A stretch of 64,000 bases of DNA from Mediterraneibacter massiliensis (GTDB lineage Bacteria; Bacillota; Clostridia; Lachnospirales; Lachnospiraceae): positions 1,978,372 through 2,042,371 of the forward strand of contig NZ_LN913001.1 of the NCBI RefSeq assembly GCF_001487105.1, written 5' to 3'. Under the pieces are notes generated by a model. That model was not told the origin of the DNA and made no database searches. It saw only the letters and a list, made by a program, of their open reading frames with translations. Numbering within the stretch: position 1 is the stretch's first letter; the number at the start of each line of letters is the position of its first letter. Shown here in pieces: positions 49,373 to 58,447 of this stretch. The position numbers and the translations under genes were made by a program.

Positions 49373-51532
49373 ATGAAAACAAAGAAAAAATTTTTACATA
49401 TTCTATTGGCGATTTGCATAGCGTTTACATTTATTCCAATAACAGCTTTCGCCAGCAGTTCAACATCTTGTGATGGCGGTGTTAACTGTAACCATGGAGC
49501 CAAAATAGGCAATACTCACTACGACACTTTAGAAGAAGCAATTTCCGCTGCAGTGTCAGGCGACACTATTGTAATGTTAAAAGATTATGATTATCCTACA
49601 CTTGGAACCGATCTTCTTAACATTACTGTTTCATGTACATTAGATGGAGCAGGTCACGCTATTAACGGATATGGCAAAAGAGGCAGCAATAACACAAGCT
49701 TGGCCATAAACAACGGAAGCGCAACTGATATAGATGTTACACTGAAAGATCTTACCATTAATAATAGTTCTGATTTGGGCAGACCTATTGAAACAAGAGG
49801 TCACATAAATAGTTTTGCCTTAGATAGATGTAAGATAAACGCGACAGGTAATGGGAATAACCAGGCTATAACTATAGGTGGCAGTCAATCGACGGCAGCT
49901 AAGTTAACCGTTACTGATACAAGTATTGCGGCAGGTCCAGCAGGATATCCAATGCTTACTTTCAATCCTATTGACCTTACAATGAACGGAGGAAACTTAA
50001 GCGGCTATTGCGGAATCTATTTTAAAGGAGAATCTTCCTCTGCAGGTTCAAGAGGAAGCGTAGCTAATATTTGTAGAACTACTTATTATTGTCCTAACGT
50101 ACATAGTGCCGAAGGCAGTAATGATTTCGGAATATTTGCAATTGAGGATGATGGTATAACAATTAATTTGACTGATTGCAACCTCAATGGGCAAGAGCAA
50201 AACACTGCGAAACAAGTAATATTTCAATTAAATAGTTATGCTAAACGCCAGGAACAATTGGTGAAAGCTGCCATTTCGGGTAATTCAGTAGTAACCGGAA
50301 CGATATTAGATAATGGCTGGAATAGAGAAAATCTCTTTGACTTGGAAATATCTAAAGGGCAGTTCAGCGAACAAAGCGTATCGCAATATACTCAAAATCC
50401 TCTGATTCAATTTAATGACCCGTTGGGAAATAACTACTTTATTGGAAATGCTGCAGAGATAAATGTTTTTGTTTCAGAAAATAGCATCAAAGATATAACC
50501 GTACTTAAAGGTAATGAAATCACAGTACCTAAGGGCATACATGTAAAGAATGCAGCAGGAAATGATATTACTGTAAATGGAGAGCAGGTTATTAAAAATA
50601 ACCAAACTGCTCACATCCATGATTTTGTGCTAAAAAATACCAATGCAAAGTATCTTGCGCAAGAGGCTACTTGTACGCAGCCTGCAGAATATTATTATTC
50701 CTGTGATTGCGGGGCTGCAGGAACAAAGACATTTACAAGCGGAAATGTTGCCAGCCATACTTTTGAAAACGGAAAATGCACCGTATGCGGTACTCTTACA
50801 GCCGAAGTTGAAGATATACCGTCAATTGATACTTCAAAACCTTACGAATCTATTCAAGTAGGCGTTGATAAAACAAATACTGAAAAACTTGAACAGGAGG
50901 TTGCGTCTGTAGCGGATGCTATTATCAATGATATCCCGACTGCTGCTGTAAGCAAGAAGACAGCAGAAAAAGTAAAAAAAGCTATAGAAAACGGAACTGT
51001 AGTTCACATTGAAGTAAACTTTGATAACACCATTTCTGTAACAGAAAATATAAAAGACCTTACAAACAATATACTAAAGAAAGATGAAACAATTGGAACA
51101 TATTTTGATCTTTCCATATTATTAAAAGCAAATGATGAAGAACTTGGTACTCTTACAAAGCTTTCAAAGTCTATGACATTCCATGTGTCTATACCAGCTG
51201 ATTTGATCAAAGAAGGAAGAAACTATTTCATTGTCCGTGTCCACGATGAAGTCGCAGAGAGACTTAATACAGTATGGAACAATGATGGAACTCTGTCATT
51301 TGAAACAGATAGATTCTCTACTTATGCATTAGCATATTCCGATTCGAAAGATGTACAGCCAGGAGATTCCAATGTTCAGGGAGGTCAGGACAATACTGAT
51401 CCATCTAAAGGCAGTTCTCCTCAGACTGGGGACAACAGCAATATTACACTTTGGATTGCGGCTATACTGGCTGCCTGTGCAGTGCTGATTGGTACAGCTG
51501 TTTTCATATGGAAGAAAAAACACAGCAGATAA
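49373..51532 (+). CDS. Second sortase-anchored right-handed beta-helix surface protein
   Basis: 719 residues with the same plan as its neighbour: signal peptide (MKTKKKFLHILLAICIAFTF to about 28), a CNHGAKIGNTHYDTLEEAISA start like the other protein's IGYETLQKAIEAAPEGS, a beta-helix region, a Cys-pair repeat (YYSCDCGAAG, GKCTVCG), then an extra alpha/beta region (about 480-680), and the sorting signal SPQTGD, a hydrophobic helix and KKKHSR. A+T content is higher than in the neighbour, so the two may be old paralogues or one may be acquired. Ligand unknown. Confidence 0.82.
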   Translation: MKTKKKFLHILLAICIAFTFIPITAFASSSTSCDGGVNCNHGAKIGNTHYDTLEEAISAAVSGDTIVMLKDYDYPTLGTDLLNITVSCTLDGAGHAINGYGKRGSNNTSLAINNGSATDIDVTLKDLTINNSSDLGRPIETRGHINSFALDRCKINATGNGNNQAITIGGSQSTAAKLTVTDTSIAAGPAGYPMLTFNPIDLTMNGGNLSGYCGIYFKGESSSAGSRGSVANICRTTYYCPNVHSAEGSNDFGIFAIEDDGITINLTDCNLNGQEQNTAKQVIFQLNSYAKRQEQLVKAAISGNSVVTGTILDNGWNRENLFDLEISKGQFSEQSVSQYTQNPLIQFNDPLGNNYFIGNAAEINVFVSENSIKDITVLKGNEITVPKGIHVKNAAGNDITVNGEQVIKNNQTAHIHDFVLKNTNAKYLAQEATCTQPAEYYYSCDCGAAGTKTFTSGNVASHTFENGKCTVCGTLTAEVEDIPSIDTSKPYESIQVGVDKTNTEKLEQEVASVADAIINDIPTAAVSKKTAEKVKKAIENGTVVHIEVNFDNTISVTENIKDLTNNILKKDETIGTYFDLSILLKANDEELGTLTKLSKSMTFHVSIPADLIKEGRNYFIVRVHDEVAERLNTVWNNDGTLSFETDRFSTYALAYSDSKDVQPGDSNVQGGQDNTDPSKGSSPQTGDNSNITLWIAAILAACAVLIGTAVFIWKKKHSR

Positions 51533-51563
51533 TTCATTTAAAATCCTTAAAAATTTTAGATAT

Positions 51564-51595
51564 ATACCCTCTTTACCGGACAGTAAGGAGGGTAT
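51564..51595 (+). terminator. Terminator after the second surface protein
   Basis: Stem ATACCCTC with GAGGGTAT extended by inner pairs, followed by TTTTTA; 31 bases past the stop. Confidence 0.8.
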
Positions 51596-51759
51596 TTTTA
51601 TGCGCCAAAACTTGTAAATGGATCTCCACATAGAACCATGAGTCAACCGAAGGATACAATAAGAAAATAAATATTCTAAAACGCACATCGTATGCTCTGT
51701 TTACCTGTGTGCGTGAAACCCATATATCACGCAAATTACTTAAAAGCAACAAATTGCTG

Positions 51760-53127
51760 CTATTTTTTCTTCTGAAGGAGTGCAATACTTTCCACATGCA
51801 CGGTTTGACAGAATTGATCTACTGCCGCACACTTCACCACCTCATATCCTTTTGCCTGTATCAGCTCCAGATCCCTTGCCAGACTGGTCACCTTACAGGA
51901 GATATATACGATTTTATCCACACCGTACTCTAATATTTTAGGCAATGCCTTAGGATGGATCCCATCTCTTGGCGGATCTAATACAATGACGTCCGGTTTT
52001 TCTTCGATTTCATCCAGCACCTTAAACACATCACCTGCTATGAATCGACAGTTAGAAAGTCCGTTATGTGCCGCGTTTTCCCGTGCCGCTTTTACCGCTT
52101 CCTCTACGATCTCCACCCCTATGACCTGCTTTGCCACAGGCGCCAGAAGCTGTGCGATCGTTCCCGTCCCACTGAACAGATCGAACACGGTCATATTCTG
52201 AATATCCCCTATATATTCCCGCACCGTACTGTATAGGACTTCTGCGCCCCGTGAATTAGGCTGAAAGAAGGAGAACGGCGTCACTTTAAATTCCAGATCC
52301 AGCAGTTTTTCGTAAAAGTAATCCTGTCCATAAAGGATCCTTGTCTCATCACTTTGCACAACATCTGACAGAGAATCATTTATAATATGCAGGATCCCTA
52401 CGATCCTTCCCTTAAGCTTTAATTGCAAAAGCCTTTCAGCAAGAGGCTGCAGATCTGGTTCTTCCTGGGATGTTGTTACCAGATTTACCAGAATCTCCTG
52501 CGTGTACTCTCCCCTTCGTAAAAGAAGATGTCGCAAATAGCCTATATGCTGCATTTTTTTATAATAGCTCGTCTTCTTTTCCTGAAAATATTGCAGAACA
52601 CATGTCAGGATCTTTGTCATATCGTCATGCACTAATTTACAGTCTGCGGCAGTCAATACATCATATGTGCTTCCCTTTTTATGCAGCCCCAAAGAAAGCG
52701 GTCCATCCTTATATTCATCTCCAAAAGAAAATTCCATCTTATTACGATAAGCAAATTCTTTAGGAGACGGCTTTATCCCTTCAAAATGGCAGTCTCCTTT
52801 TACAGCTTCGTCCAGAATCTCTTTTACCTGTTCTGCTTTCATTTTCAACTGCCCGTCATAAGACATTGTCTGGTACATGCAGCCTCCACAGTCCGGGAAA
52901 ATACTGCAAACCGGTTTTCTCGTCTCCAACTCTGACTTCTGGAGCACTTCCAAAAGCCGTCCTTCCGGATTTCCTTTTTTGAATTTATTGATACAAAATT
53001 TAATTTTCTGCCCCGGTATTCCATTTTTTACGATCACTTTTTTTTCTTCTCCCAAAGCGGAGACGATCCCCTTGTTTGGGAATTCTACTTTTTCAATTAT
53101 TCCTTCTAATATCTGCCCTTTTTTCAT
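51760..53127 (-). CDS. rlmD: 23S rRNA (uracil-5-)-methyltransferase, RlmD/TrmA type
   Basis: 455 residues: N-terminal TRAM domain (about 1-58), Fe-S cysteines (CSIFPDCGGC), and a Rossmann methyltransferase domain (FDLFSGTGTIAQLLA, VLDPPRDG, catalytic Cys in VYISCKVTSLARDL). It makes m5U in rRNA with S-adenosylmethionine; which of the RlmCD/RlmD targets is used cannot be told. Weak hairpins at 51709-51753 may terminate it. Confidence 0.92.
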   Translation of the reverse strand: MKKGQILEGIIEKVEFPNKGIVSALGEEKKVIVKNGIPGQKIKFCINKFKKGNPEGRLLEVLQKSELETRKPVCSIFPDCGGCMYQTMSYDGQLKMKAEQVKEILDEAVKGDCHFEGIKPSPKEFAYRNKMEFSFGDEYKDGPLSLGLHKKGSTYDVLTAADCKLVHDDMTKILTCVLQYFQEKKTSYYKKMQHIGYLRHLLLRRGEYTQEILVNLVTTSQEEPDLQPLAERLLQLKLKGRIVGILHIINDSLSDVVQSDETRILYGQDYFYEKLLDLEFKVTPFSFFQPNSRGAEVLYSTVREYIGDIQNMTVFDLFSGTGTIAQLLAPVAKQVIGVEIVEEAVKAARENAAHNGLSNCRFIAGDVFKVLDEIEEKPDVIVLDPPRDGIHPKALPKILEYGVDKIVYISCKVTSLARDLELIQAKGYEVVKCAAVDQFCQTVHVESIALLQKKK

Positions 53128-53262
53128 GTTCCTGCCATTTCCTTTTTTGTCTTTTTTTATCTGTTACATTTGTCATCCGACAGCCTCTGAGCGTAAAACA
53201 GGCAGGGTGCAGCGCTTGACCACATCCTGCCTATCTTTTCTTTGTGCTTATATCGTAAGCAA

Positions 53263-53502
53263 TTATACCTGATCTTCCTCACTGAAATAGTCGTCAAAAT
53301 CATCATCGAAATCATCTTCAAAATCTTCCAGATAATCCGGTGTAAAGAAACGATATACTGCAAAAGCGATCGCCGCTACCGCTGCCACTGCTCCAATGAT
53401 CGCGAGTACCCAGATCACCGTATTCTTATGTTTCTCTGATTCATTCTTATGCAATAAATCGCTTAATTTTGTCTCTGCTAACAATTCTTCTACCTTGCTC
53501 AT
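53263..53502 (-). CDS. Small single-pass membrane protein, acidic tail
   Basis: 79 residues from the ATG at 53502 (AAAGGA 10 bases upstream). It has a short charged N-terminus, one membrane helix (about 28-50, VIWVLAIIGAVAAVAAIAFAV) and a C-terminal tail of repeated Asp/Glu/Phe (DDFDDDFDDYFSEED). This plan is common in Lachnospiraceae hypothetical proteins. It lies just beyond the outer copy of the 449-bp repeat. Function unknown. Confidence 0.75.
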   Translation of the reverse strand: MSKVEELLAETKLSDLLHKNESEKHKNTVIWVLAIIGAVAAVAAIAFAVYRFFTPDYLEDFEDDFDDDFDDYFSEEDQV

Positions 53503-53552
53503 ACTGTCCACGTCCTTTCCCCTGTCTTGCCGACAATGGTTTACTTTCTGTT

Positions 53553-54001
53553 ATTATAACACTATCATTTTCAGATTACTACTAATTTATGCCAAAATCT
53601 CAATTATATTTTATTCTATTTTTACCAGTTTTGCAAAAGAAGCAAACATCTTCTTTCTTCCTGCAGTATCGAATTCTACTGTCACTTCATAATCCCGTCC
53701 GCCTTCTGTAATATCCTCCACAACACCGGCGCCAAACTTGATATGCTGCACACGATCGCCAATCTTATAGTCCAGACCTTTTTCCTTCGAGACTGCAAAT
53801 TGTTGGGCTCCCTTCATGACAGAAAACGGCTGTGCCTTAAAGTTTTTTTTGGCATGAAAATAGGGATTGGACGCAGTAAAATCTTGTTTTATTTCTTCTT
53901 TTCCTGCCGTTTTTTTGGTAAATACTTCCCCGCTGTCCAGAAGTTCCAGCGGTATTTCTTTTAAAAAACGGGACATTCTGTTATACTGCGTCTCTCCGTG
54001 T
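53553..54001. repeat. 449-bp direct repeat, left copy
   Basis: Identical by inspection to 55998-56446 (constant offset 2,445 bases). Contains the last 131 codons of pcrA plus 58 bases of downstream DNA. Together the two copies bracket the IS1634-type element, so this is read as an unusually long target-site duplication. Confidence 0.9.
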
Positions 54002-54015
54002 CGGGAGTTTGACAC
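53611..54015 (-). pseudogene. Duplicated pcrA 3' fragment with IS-derived start
   Basis: 134 codons. All but the first few match the end of PcrA: linker (FTKKTAGKEEIKQDF) and the Tudor-like C-terminal domain (DYKIGDRVQHIKFGAGVVED to KLVKIE) that in other bacteria contacts RNA polymerase. The first codons come from the end of the insertion sequence, starting at a GTG (54015). AAGGAAAG lies 13 bases before it. No promoter is clear, so it is most likely a silent fragment, though it could express a free domain. Confidence 0.8.
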
Positions 54016-54050
54016 ATCATTTTTATAACTTTCCTTAGAAACCCTTTATT

Positions 54051-54075
54051 TAAGCCATTTAAGGCTTATTTTTTT
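54051..54075 (+). terminator. Terminator-like hairpin at the left end of the element
   Basis: TAAGCC-ATTTAA-GGCTTA followed by seven T. It stands before the transposase promoter and would stop read-through from outside, a common IS safeguard. Confidence 0.6.
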
Positions 54076-54154
54076 GTCAAATTTTATGATTTTATACGTG
54101 CTATTTTGTACTATTTGTGGTATAATAAAGAAAAAGGGTTGGAGGAATTATCAG

Positions 54155-55891
54155 ATGTACGTTTCTATTACCGGAAATAAAGGAAATCAAGATGTTTATA
54201 TCAAACAATCTTATCGAAAAGATAACGGAAAAACCTCTTCTCGTATTTATAAAAAACTGGGAAAATATAATGCTCTTTTAGAACACTTTTCAGGCAATGA
54301 ACAAGATTTAATGGACTGGGCAAAAAAGGAAGCCGAAAAAGAAACTCTTGCTTATAATCAACAAAAAGAAAAAGTCTCTCTATCCTTATCGCCACTTGCT
54401 CGCATTCCTCTCGATGAAGAACGCGTATTTAATATCGGATATTTATTTTTACAGAAGATATGCAGCGAACTAAGAATGCATAACATTTGCAGAAACATAC
54501 GTAATCACCATAAGTTTGCCTATGATTTCCACGCAATCCTCACAGATTTGATTTATGCAAGAATACTGGCTCCTTCCAGTAAACTCAGCAGTTATAAGTA
54601 CTGTCATTCTTTATTAGAACCTCCAAAGTATTCCCTCCAGGATCTTTATCGTGCTTTATCCGTTCTTGCTGAGGAGTCTGACTTTATTCAGGAGGAATTG
54701 TACAAGAATTCTAACTTTGTCCATCCACGTAATTCTAAGATTTTATATTATGATTGCACGAACTATTATTTCGAAATTGAAGCGGAAGATGGCATGAAAA
54801 AATACGGAAAAAGTAAAGAGCATCGTCCAAATCCAATCGTAACCATGGGGCTTTTTATGGATGCAGATGGTATTCCTTTGGCATTTGATATATTTCCTGG
54901 AAATCAAAACGAGCAGCTTACACTAAAACCAATCGAACAGAAAGTAATCAAAGATTTTAATTGCAGTGAATTTATCTTTTGTTCAGATGCTGGTTTAGCC
55001 GGAAAAAAGAATCGTTTTCTGAACAGTTTTGGTAACCGTTCTTATGTAATCACTTATTCTTTGAAAAAAATGAAAAAAGAAGAACGTGATTTCGCACTCC
55101 TGCCAACTCAATTTAAGGTTCCGGGTTCCAACAAACTAATCGACCTGCGGACGCTTGATGAATCAGATCCAGAGGTATACAACACTATTTATTATAAAGA
55201 ATATCCCCTTGTAACAGGCGATATGGATGAAACAGTCATTATTACCTATTCTCCTAAATATAAAGCTTATCAAAGTAAGATTCGTAATGCTCAGATCGAT
55301 CGAGCAAAAAAAAGGATACTGTCTTCTGATAAAAACAGAAAAGGAAAGGGGCCAAATGATCCGACTCGTTTCATCCAAAAAACAGCGATTACAGACGATG
55401 GCGAAATAGCTCAAAAAAATATTTATCAATTAGATGAATCTAAGATCCTAGAAGAATCTATGTATGATGGTTTTTATGCAGTTATTACAAATCTCGAGGG
55501 AGATGTCAGGGAAATCATTCATATCAACAAACAACGATGGGAAATAGAAGAAAACTTCAGAATCATGAAGTCAGAGTTCGAGGCAAGGCCTGTGTTTGTC
55601 AGACGTGAGGATCGTATCAAAGCACATTTCCTGACTTGTTTCATCAGCTTATTGGTTTATCGATTATTAGAAAAGAAACTTGGCGAACAGTTTACCTGTA
55701 ATCAGATTTTAGAGACATTAAGAAATATGAATGTTACACTTTTATCCAAAGACAGTGGTTACATTCCATCTTATAAACGGACAAAGTTAACAGACAATCT
55801 ACATAACTCTTTTGGATTCCGTACGGATTACGAATTCATGCGTAAATCTACAATGAGGACAATTATAAAAGAAACAAAAGCGAAAAAATAG
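54155..55891 (+). CDS. IS1634-family transposase
   Basis: 578 residues, intact. DDE-type domain: Asp in ILYYDCTNYYFE, Asp in FIFCSDAGLAGKKN, and Glu in the YxxRWxIEENFRIMKSEF-like motif (HINKQRWEIEENFRIMK). The C-terminal ETLRNMNVTLL region is typical of the family. The start at 54155 has GGAGG 9 bases upstream. An extended -10 (TGG-TATAAT, at 54121-54126) lies 29 bases before. The frame from 54074 covers the promoter and is rejected. Confidence 0.92.
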   Translation: MYVSITGNKGNQDVYIKQSYRKDNGKTSSRIYKKLGKYNALLEHFSGNEQDLMDWAKKEAEKETLAYNQQKEKVSLSLSPLARIPLDEERVFNIGYLFLQKICSELRMHNICRNIRNHHKFAYDFHAILTDLIYARILAPSSKLSSYKYCHSLLEPPKYSLQDLYRALSVLAEESDFIQEELYKNSNFVHPRNSKILYYDCTNYYFEIEAEDGMKKYGKSKEHRPNPIVTMGLFMDADGIPLAFDIFPGNQNEQLTLKPIEQKVIKDFNCSEFIFCSDAGLAGKKNRFLNSFGNRSYVITYSLKKMKKEERDFALLPTQFKVPGSNKLIDLRTLDESDPEVYNTIYYKEYPLVTGDMDETVIITYSPKYKAYQSKIRNAQIDRAKKRILSSDKNRKGKGPNDPTRFIQKTAITDDGEIAQKNIYQLDESKILEESMYDGFYAVITNLEGDVREIIHINKQRWEIEENFRIMKSEFEARPVFVRREDRIKAHFLTCFISLLVYRLLEKKLGEQFTCNQILETLRNMNVTLLSKDSGYIPSYKRTKLTDNLHNSFGFRTDYEFMRKSTMRTIIKETKAKK

Positions 55892-55932
55892 TATAAACAG
55901 AAAAATAGCACATATCGATGCAAACAAGGAAA

Positions 55933-55967
55933 CGGCTACACCCACATGTTTACTGGGTTTGTAGCCG
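55933..55967 (+). terminator. Transposase terminator
   Basis: Stem CGGCTAC/GTAGCCG with inner CCCA/TGGG pairs, followed by CTTTTTC; inside the element near its right end. Confidence 0.75.
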
Positions 55968-55997
55968 CTTTTTCATTTTTTAACTGTCAAAGATGGG

Positions 55998-56446
55998 ATT
56001 ATAACACTATCATTTTCAGATTACTACTAATTTATGCCAAAATCTCAATTATATTTTATTCTATTTTTACCAGTTTTGCAAAAGAAGCAAACATCTTCTT
56101 TCTTCCTGCAGTATCGAATTCTACTGTCACTTCATAATCCCGTCCGCCTTCTGTAATATCCTCCACAACACCGGCGCCAAACTTGATATGCTGCACACGA
56201 TCGCCAATCTTATAGTCCAGACCTTTTTCCTTCGAGACTGCAAATTGTTGGGCTCCCTTCATGACAGAAAACGGCTGTGCCTTAAAGTTTTTTTTGGCAT
56301 GAAAATAGGGATTGGACGCAGTAAAATCTTGTTTTATTTCTTCTTTTCCTGCCGTTTTTTTGGTAAATACTTCCCCGCTGTCCAGAAGTTCCAGCGGTAT
56401 TTCTTTTAAAAAACGGGACATTCTGTTATACTGCGTCTCTCCGTGT
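55998..56446. repeat. 449-bp direct repeat, right copy
   Basis: The copy that belongs to intact pcrA. It runs from the pcrA downstream region through the last 131 codons. On its far side pcrA continues without a break, so this copy and its flank represent the original gene. Confidence 0.9.
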
Positions 56447-58314
56447 ACCATTCTCATTCTGGCACAGCTTACAGTCAGCTTTTGTTCCGCCCGTGTCATC
56501 CCTACATAACACAGTCTCCGTTCTTCTTCCAATTCTTCCGGCTCTCCAGAACTAATCGTCATATATCCGGGGAACAATCCATCCTCCATGCCTGCCATAT
56601 AGACATTCGGAAATTCCAGACCTTTTGCGCTATGCAAGGTCATCAATACTACGTACTCCTGGTCTTCATCCAAACTGTCAATATCCGCCACCAAAGCGAC
56701 CTCCTCCAGAAAACCACTCAGGGATGCCTTCTCCTCTATATCTTCACAGCTTTCTTCATAAGCAGCAACCTTACTTAAGAGTTCCTCAATATTTTCTTTC
56801 CTGTCATGCGCCTCATCTTCACTCTTGGCCTCTGCTTCCAAACTCTCCATATAGCCTGTTTTTTCTAAAACCTCCTGTATCAGATCGGATATGCTCTCCG
56901 TCTGTGCCCGCCCCTTGAAGTATTCGATAAGCGCCACAAAAGAATCCAATTTTGCCGCCCCTCTGGCAATATTCGGTATCAGATCTAGGCCCTGTAAAGC
57001 TTCATAAAATCCGATTCCTCTCTCTGCAGCAGATTCCTGGACCCGATTGATCGTCGTCAATCCGATCCCTCTTTTCGGCACATTGATGATACGCCGTACT
57101 GCCAGATCGTCCTGCCCATTATCAATCGTTTTTAAATAGGCAAGCAGATCTTTAATTTCCCGGCGGGCATAGAAATTGATACCGCCTACAATCTTATACG
57201 GGATATTTGCCGCTACAAAACGTTCTTCAAAAAGACGAGACTGTGCATTTGTCCTGTATAGGATCGCATGATCATTATAGGCGCCCCCTTCCCGGATATT
57301 CTTCTCAATATCCTCTGCGATAAAATCCGCCTCGTCATACGCCGTATCAAACTGACGCAGTGCAATTTTGGCGCCGTCGCCATTTTCAGTCCACAAAGTC
57401 TTTTCTTTTCTGCCGCAGTTGTTTTTAATGACCGCGTTCGCCGCATTTAAGATATTCCCTGTAGAACGATAATTCTGCTCCAGTTTGATCACCTTCGTAT
57501 CCGGGAATTCCTGTTCAAAGTTCAGAATGTTTTTGATGTTGGCACCTCTGAATTTATAAATCGACTGATCGTCGTCGCCTACTACGCACAAATTCTTGTA
57601 TTTCTGCGCCAGAAGACTCACCAATTTAAACTGTACTGTATTTGTATCCTGGTATTCATCTACCATTATGTAACGGAACCGTTCCTGATAATACGCCAAC
57701 ACATCCGGCTGTGTCTGAAAAAGCTGCACTGTCTTTACAAGCAGATCGTCAAAATCCAGCGCATTGTTAGCTCTGAGCTGTTTCTCATACTCCCGATAAA
57801 CCTTCGCGATCTTCTGCCGTCCAAAGTCTCCCCCTGCGTTCAGTTCAAATTCTTCCGGAGAGATCAATTCATTTTTTGCAGAAGAAACCGTTCCCAAAAG
57901 CGCTCTTTCCTTGTACACTTTAGTATCTATATCTGCCAGTTTACAAACTTCCTTCATCAATGTCTTCTGATCATCTGTATCATATATCGTAAACTTTGTA
58001 TCATAACCGAGACGGTCGATGTAACGCCGTAAAATCCTGACACACATGGAATGAAAAGTGCTGACCCATATGCTCTCAGAACCGAAACCGACCAACTGGT
58101 CCACACGTTCTCTCATCTCTCCCGCAGCCTTGTTTGTAAAAGTGATCGCCAGGATGTTCCATGGATTTATTCCTTTTTCTTCGATCAGATACGCAATCCT
58201 GTGCGTCAATACCCGCGTCTTGCCAGAACCTGCCCCTGCCAATATCAGAAGTGGTCCTTCTGTATGGAAGACCGCCTCTCTCTGAGGGGTATTTAAACTA
58301 TCATATATACTCAT
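56056..58314 (-). CDS. pcrA: ATP-dependent DNA helicase PcrA/UvrD
   Basis: 752 residues, full length. Superfamily 1 helicase: Walker A ILAGAGSGKTRVLTHRIAYL, VDEYQDTN, GDDDQSIYKFRGA, EQNYRST, VVLMTLHSAKGLEFPNV and MTRAEQKL, ending in the Tudor-like domain. Acts in excision repair, replication restart and rolling-circle plasmid replication. Its 3' end lies in the 449-bp repeat, so insertion of the element left it intact. GAGAG lies upstream of the ATG. Confidence 0.97.
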   Translation of the reverse strand: MSIYDSLNTPQREAVFHTEGPLLILAGAGSGKTRVLTHRIAYLIEEKGINPWNILAITFTNKAAGEMRERVDQLVGFGSESIWVSTFHSMCVRILRRYIDRLGYDTKFTIYDTDDQKTLMKEVCKLADIDTKVYKERALLGTVSSAKNELISPEEFELNAGGDFGRQKIAKVYREYEKQLRANNALDFDDLLVKTVQLFQTQPDVLAYYQERFRYIMVDEYQDTNTVQFKLVSLLAQKYKNLCVVGDDDQSIYKFRGANIKNILNFEQEFPDTKVIKLEQNYRSTGNILNAANAVIKNNCGRKEKTLWTENGDGAKIALRQFDTAYDEADFIAEDIEKNIREGGAYNDHAILYRTNAQSRLFEERFVAANIPYKIVGGINFYARREIKDLLAYLKTIDNGQDDLAVRRIINVPKRGIGLTTINRVQESAAERGIGFYEALQGLDLIPNIARGAAKLDSFVALIEYFKGRAQTESISDLIQEVLEKTGYMESLEAEAKSEDEAHDRKENIEELLSKVAAYEESCEDIEEKASLSGFLEEVALVADIDSLDEDQEYVVLMTLHSAKGLEFPNVYMAGMEDGLFPGYMTISSGEPEELEEERRLCYVGMTRAEQKLTVSCARMRMVHGETQYNRMSRFLKEIPLELLDSGEVFTKKTAGKEEIKQDFTASNPYFHAKKNFKAQPFSVMKGAQQFAVSKEKGLDYKIGDRVQHIKFGAGVVEDITEGGRDYEVTVEFDTAGRKKMFASFAKLVKIE

Positions 58315-58338
58315 ACTTCTCTCCTTTCAAGTATTATC

Positions 58339-58367
58339 ATTATCGAACACACATTCCCGATTGTCAA
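58339..58367 (-). promoter_or_regulatory. pcrA promoter
   Basis: TTGACA (58362-58367), 17-base spacer, GATAAT (58339-58344), 24 bases before the pcrA start. Confidence 0.75.
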
Positions 58368-58393
58368 CCACATATTATGATAAAATGTTTAAA

Positions 58394-58422
58394 TTGAAAA
58401 CCTAGTATAGTTGAGATAAAAT
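58394..58422 (+). promoter_or_regulatory. Promoter of the second MATE gene
   Basis: TTGAAA (58394-58399), 17-base spacer, TAAAAT (58417-58422); divergent from the pcrA promoter. Confidence 0.7.
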
Positions 58423-58447
58423 ACTGTATGAGAAAGGAGACCTTGAT

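Larger units (their letters stand above)
54002..55997 (+). mobile_element. IS1634-family insertion sequence
   Basis: 1,996 bp between the 449-bp direct repeats. Both ends carry TTTGACA at seven bases from the border (left C-GGGAG-TTTGACA, right complement C-CCATC-TTTGACA), consistent with short imperfect terminal repeats. It carries one transposase, a terminator-like hairpin ahead of it and one behind it. Long, variable target duplications are the known hallmark of this family. Confidence 0.85.
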
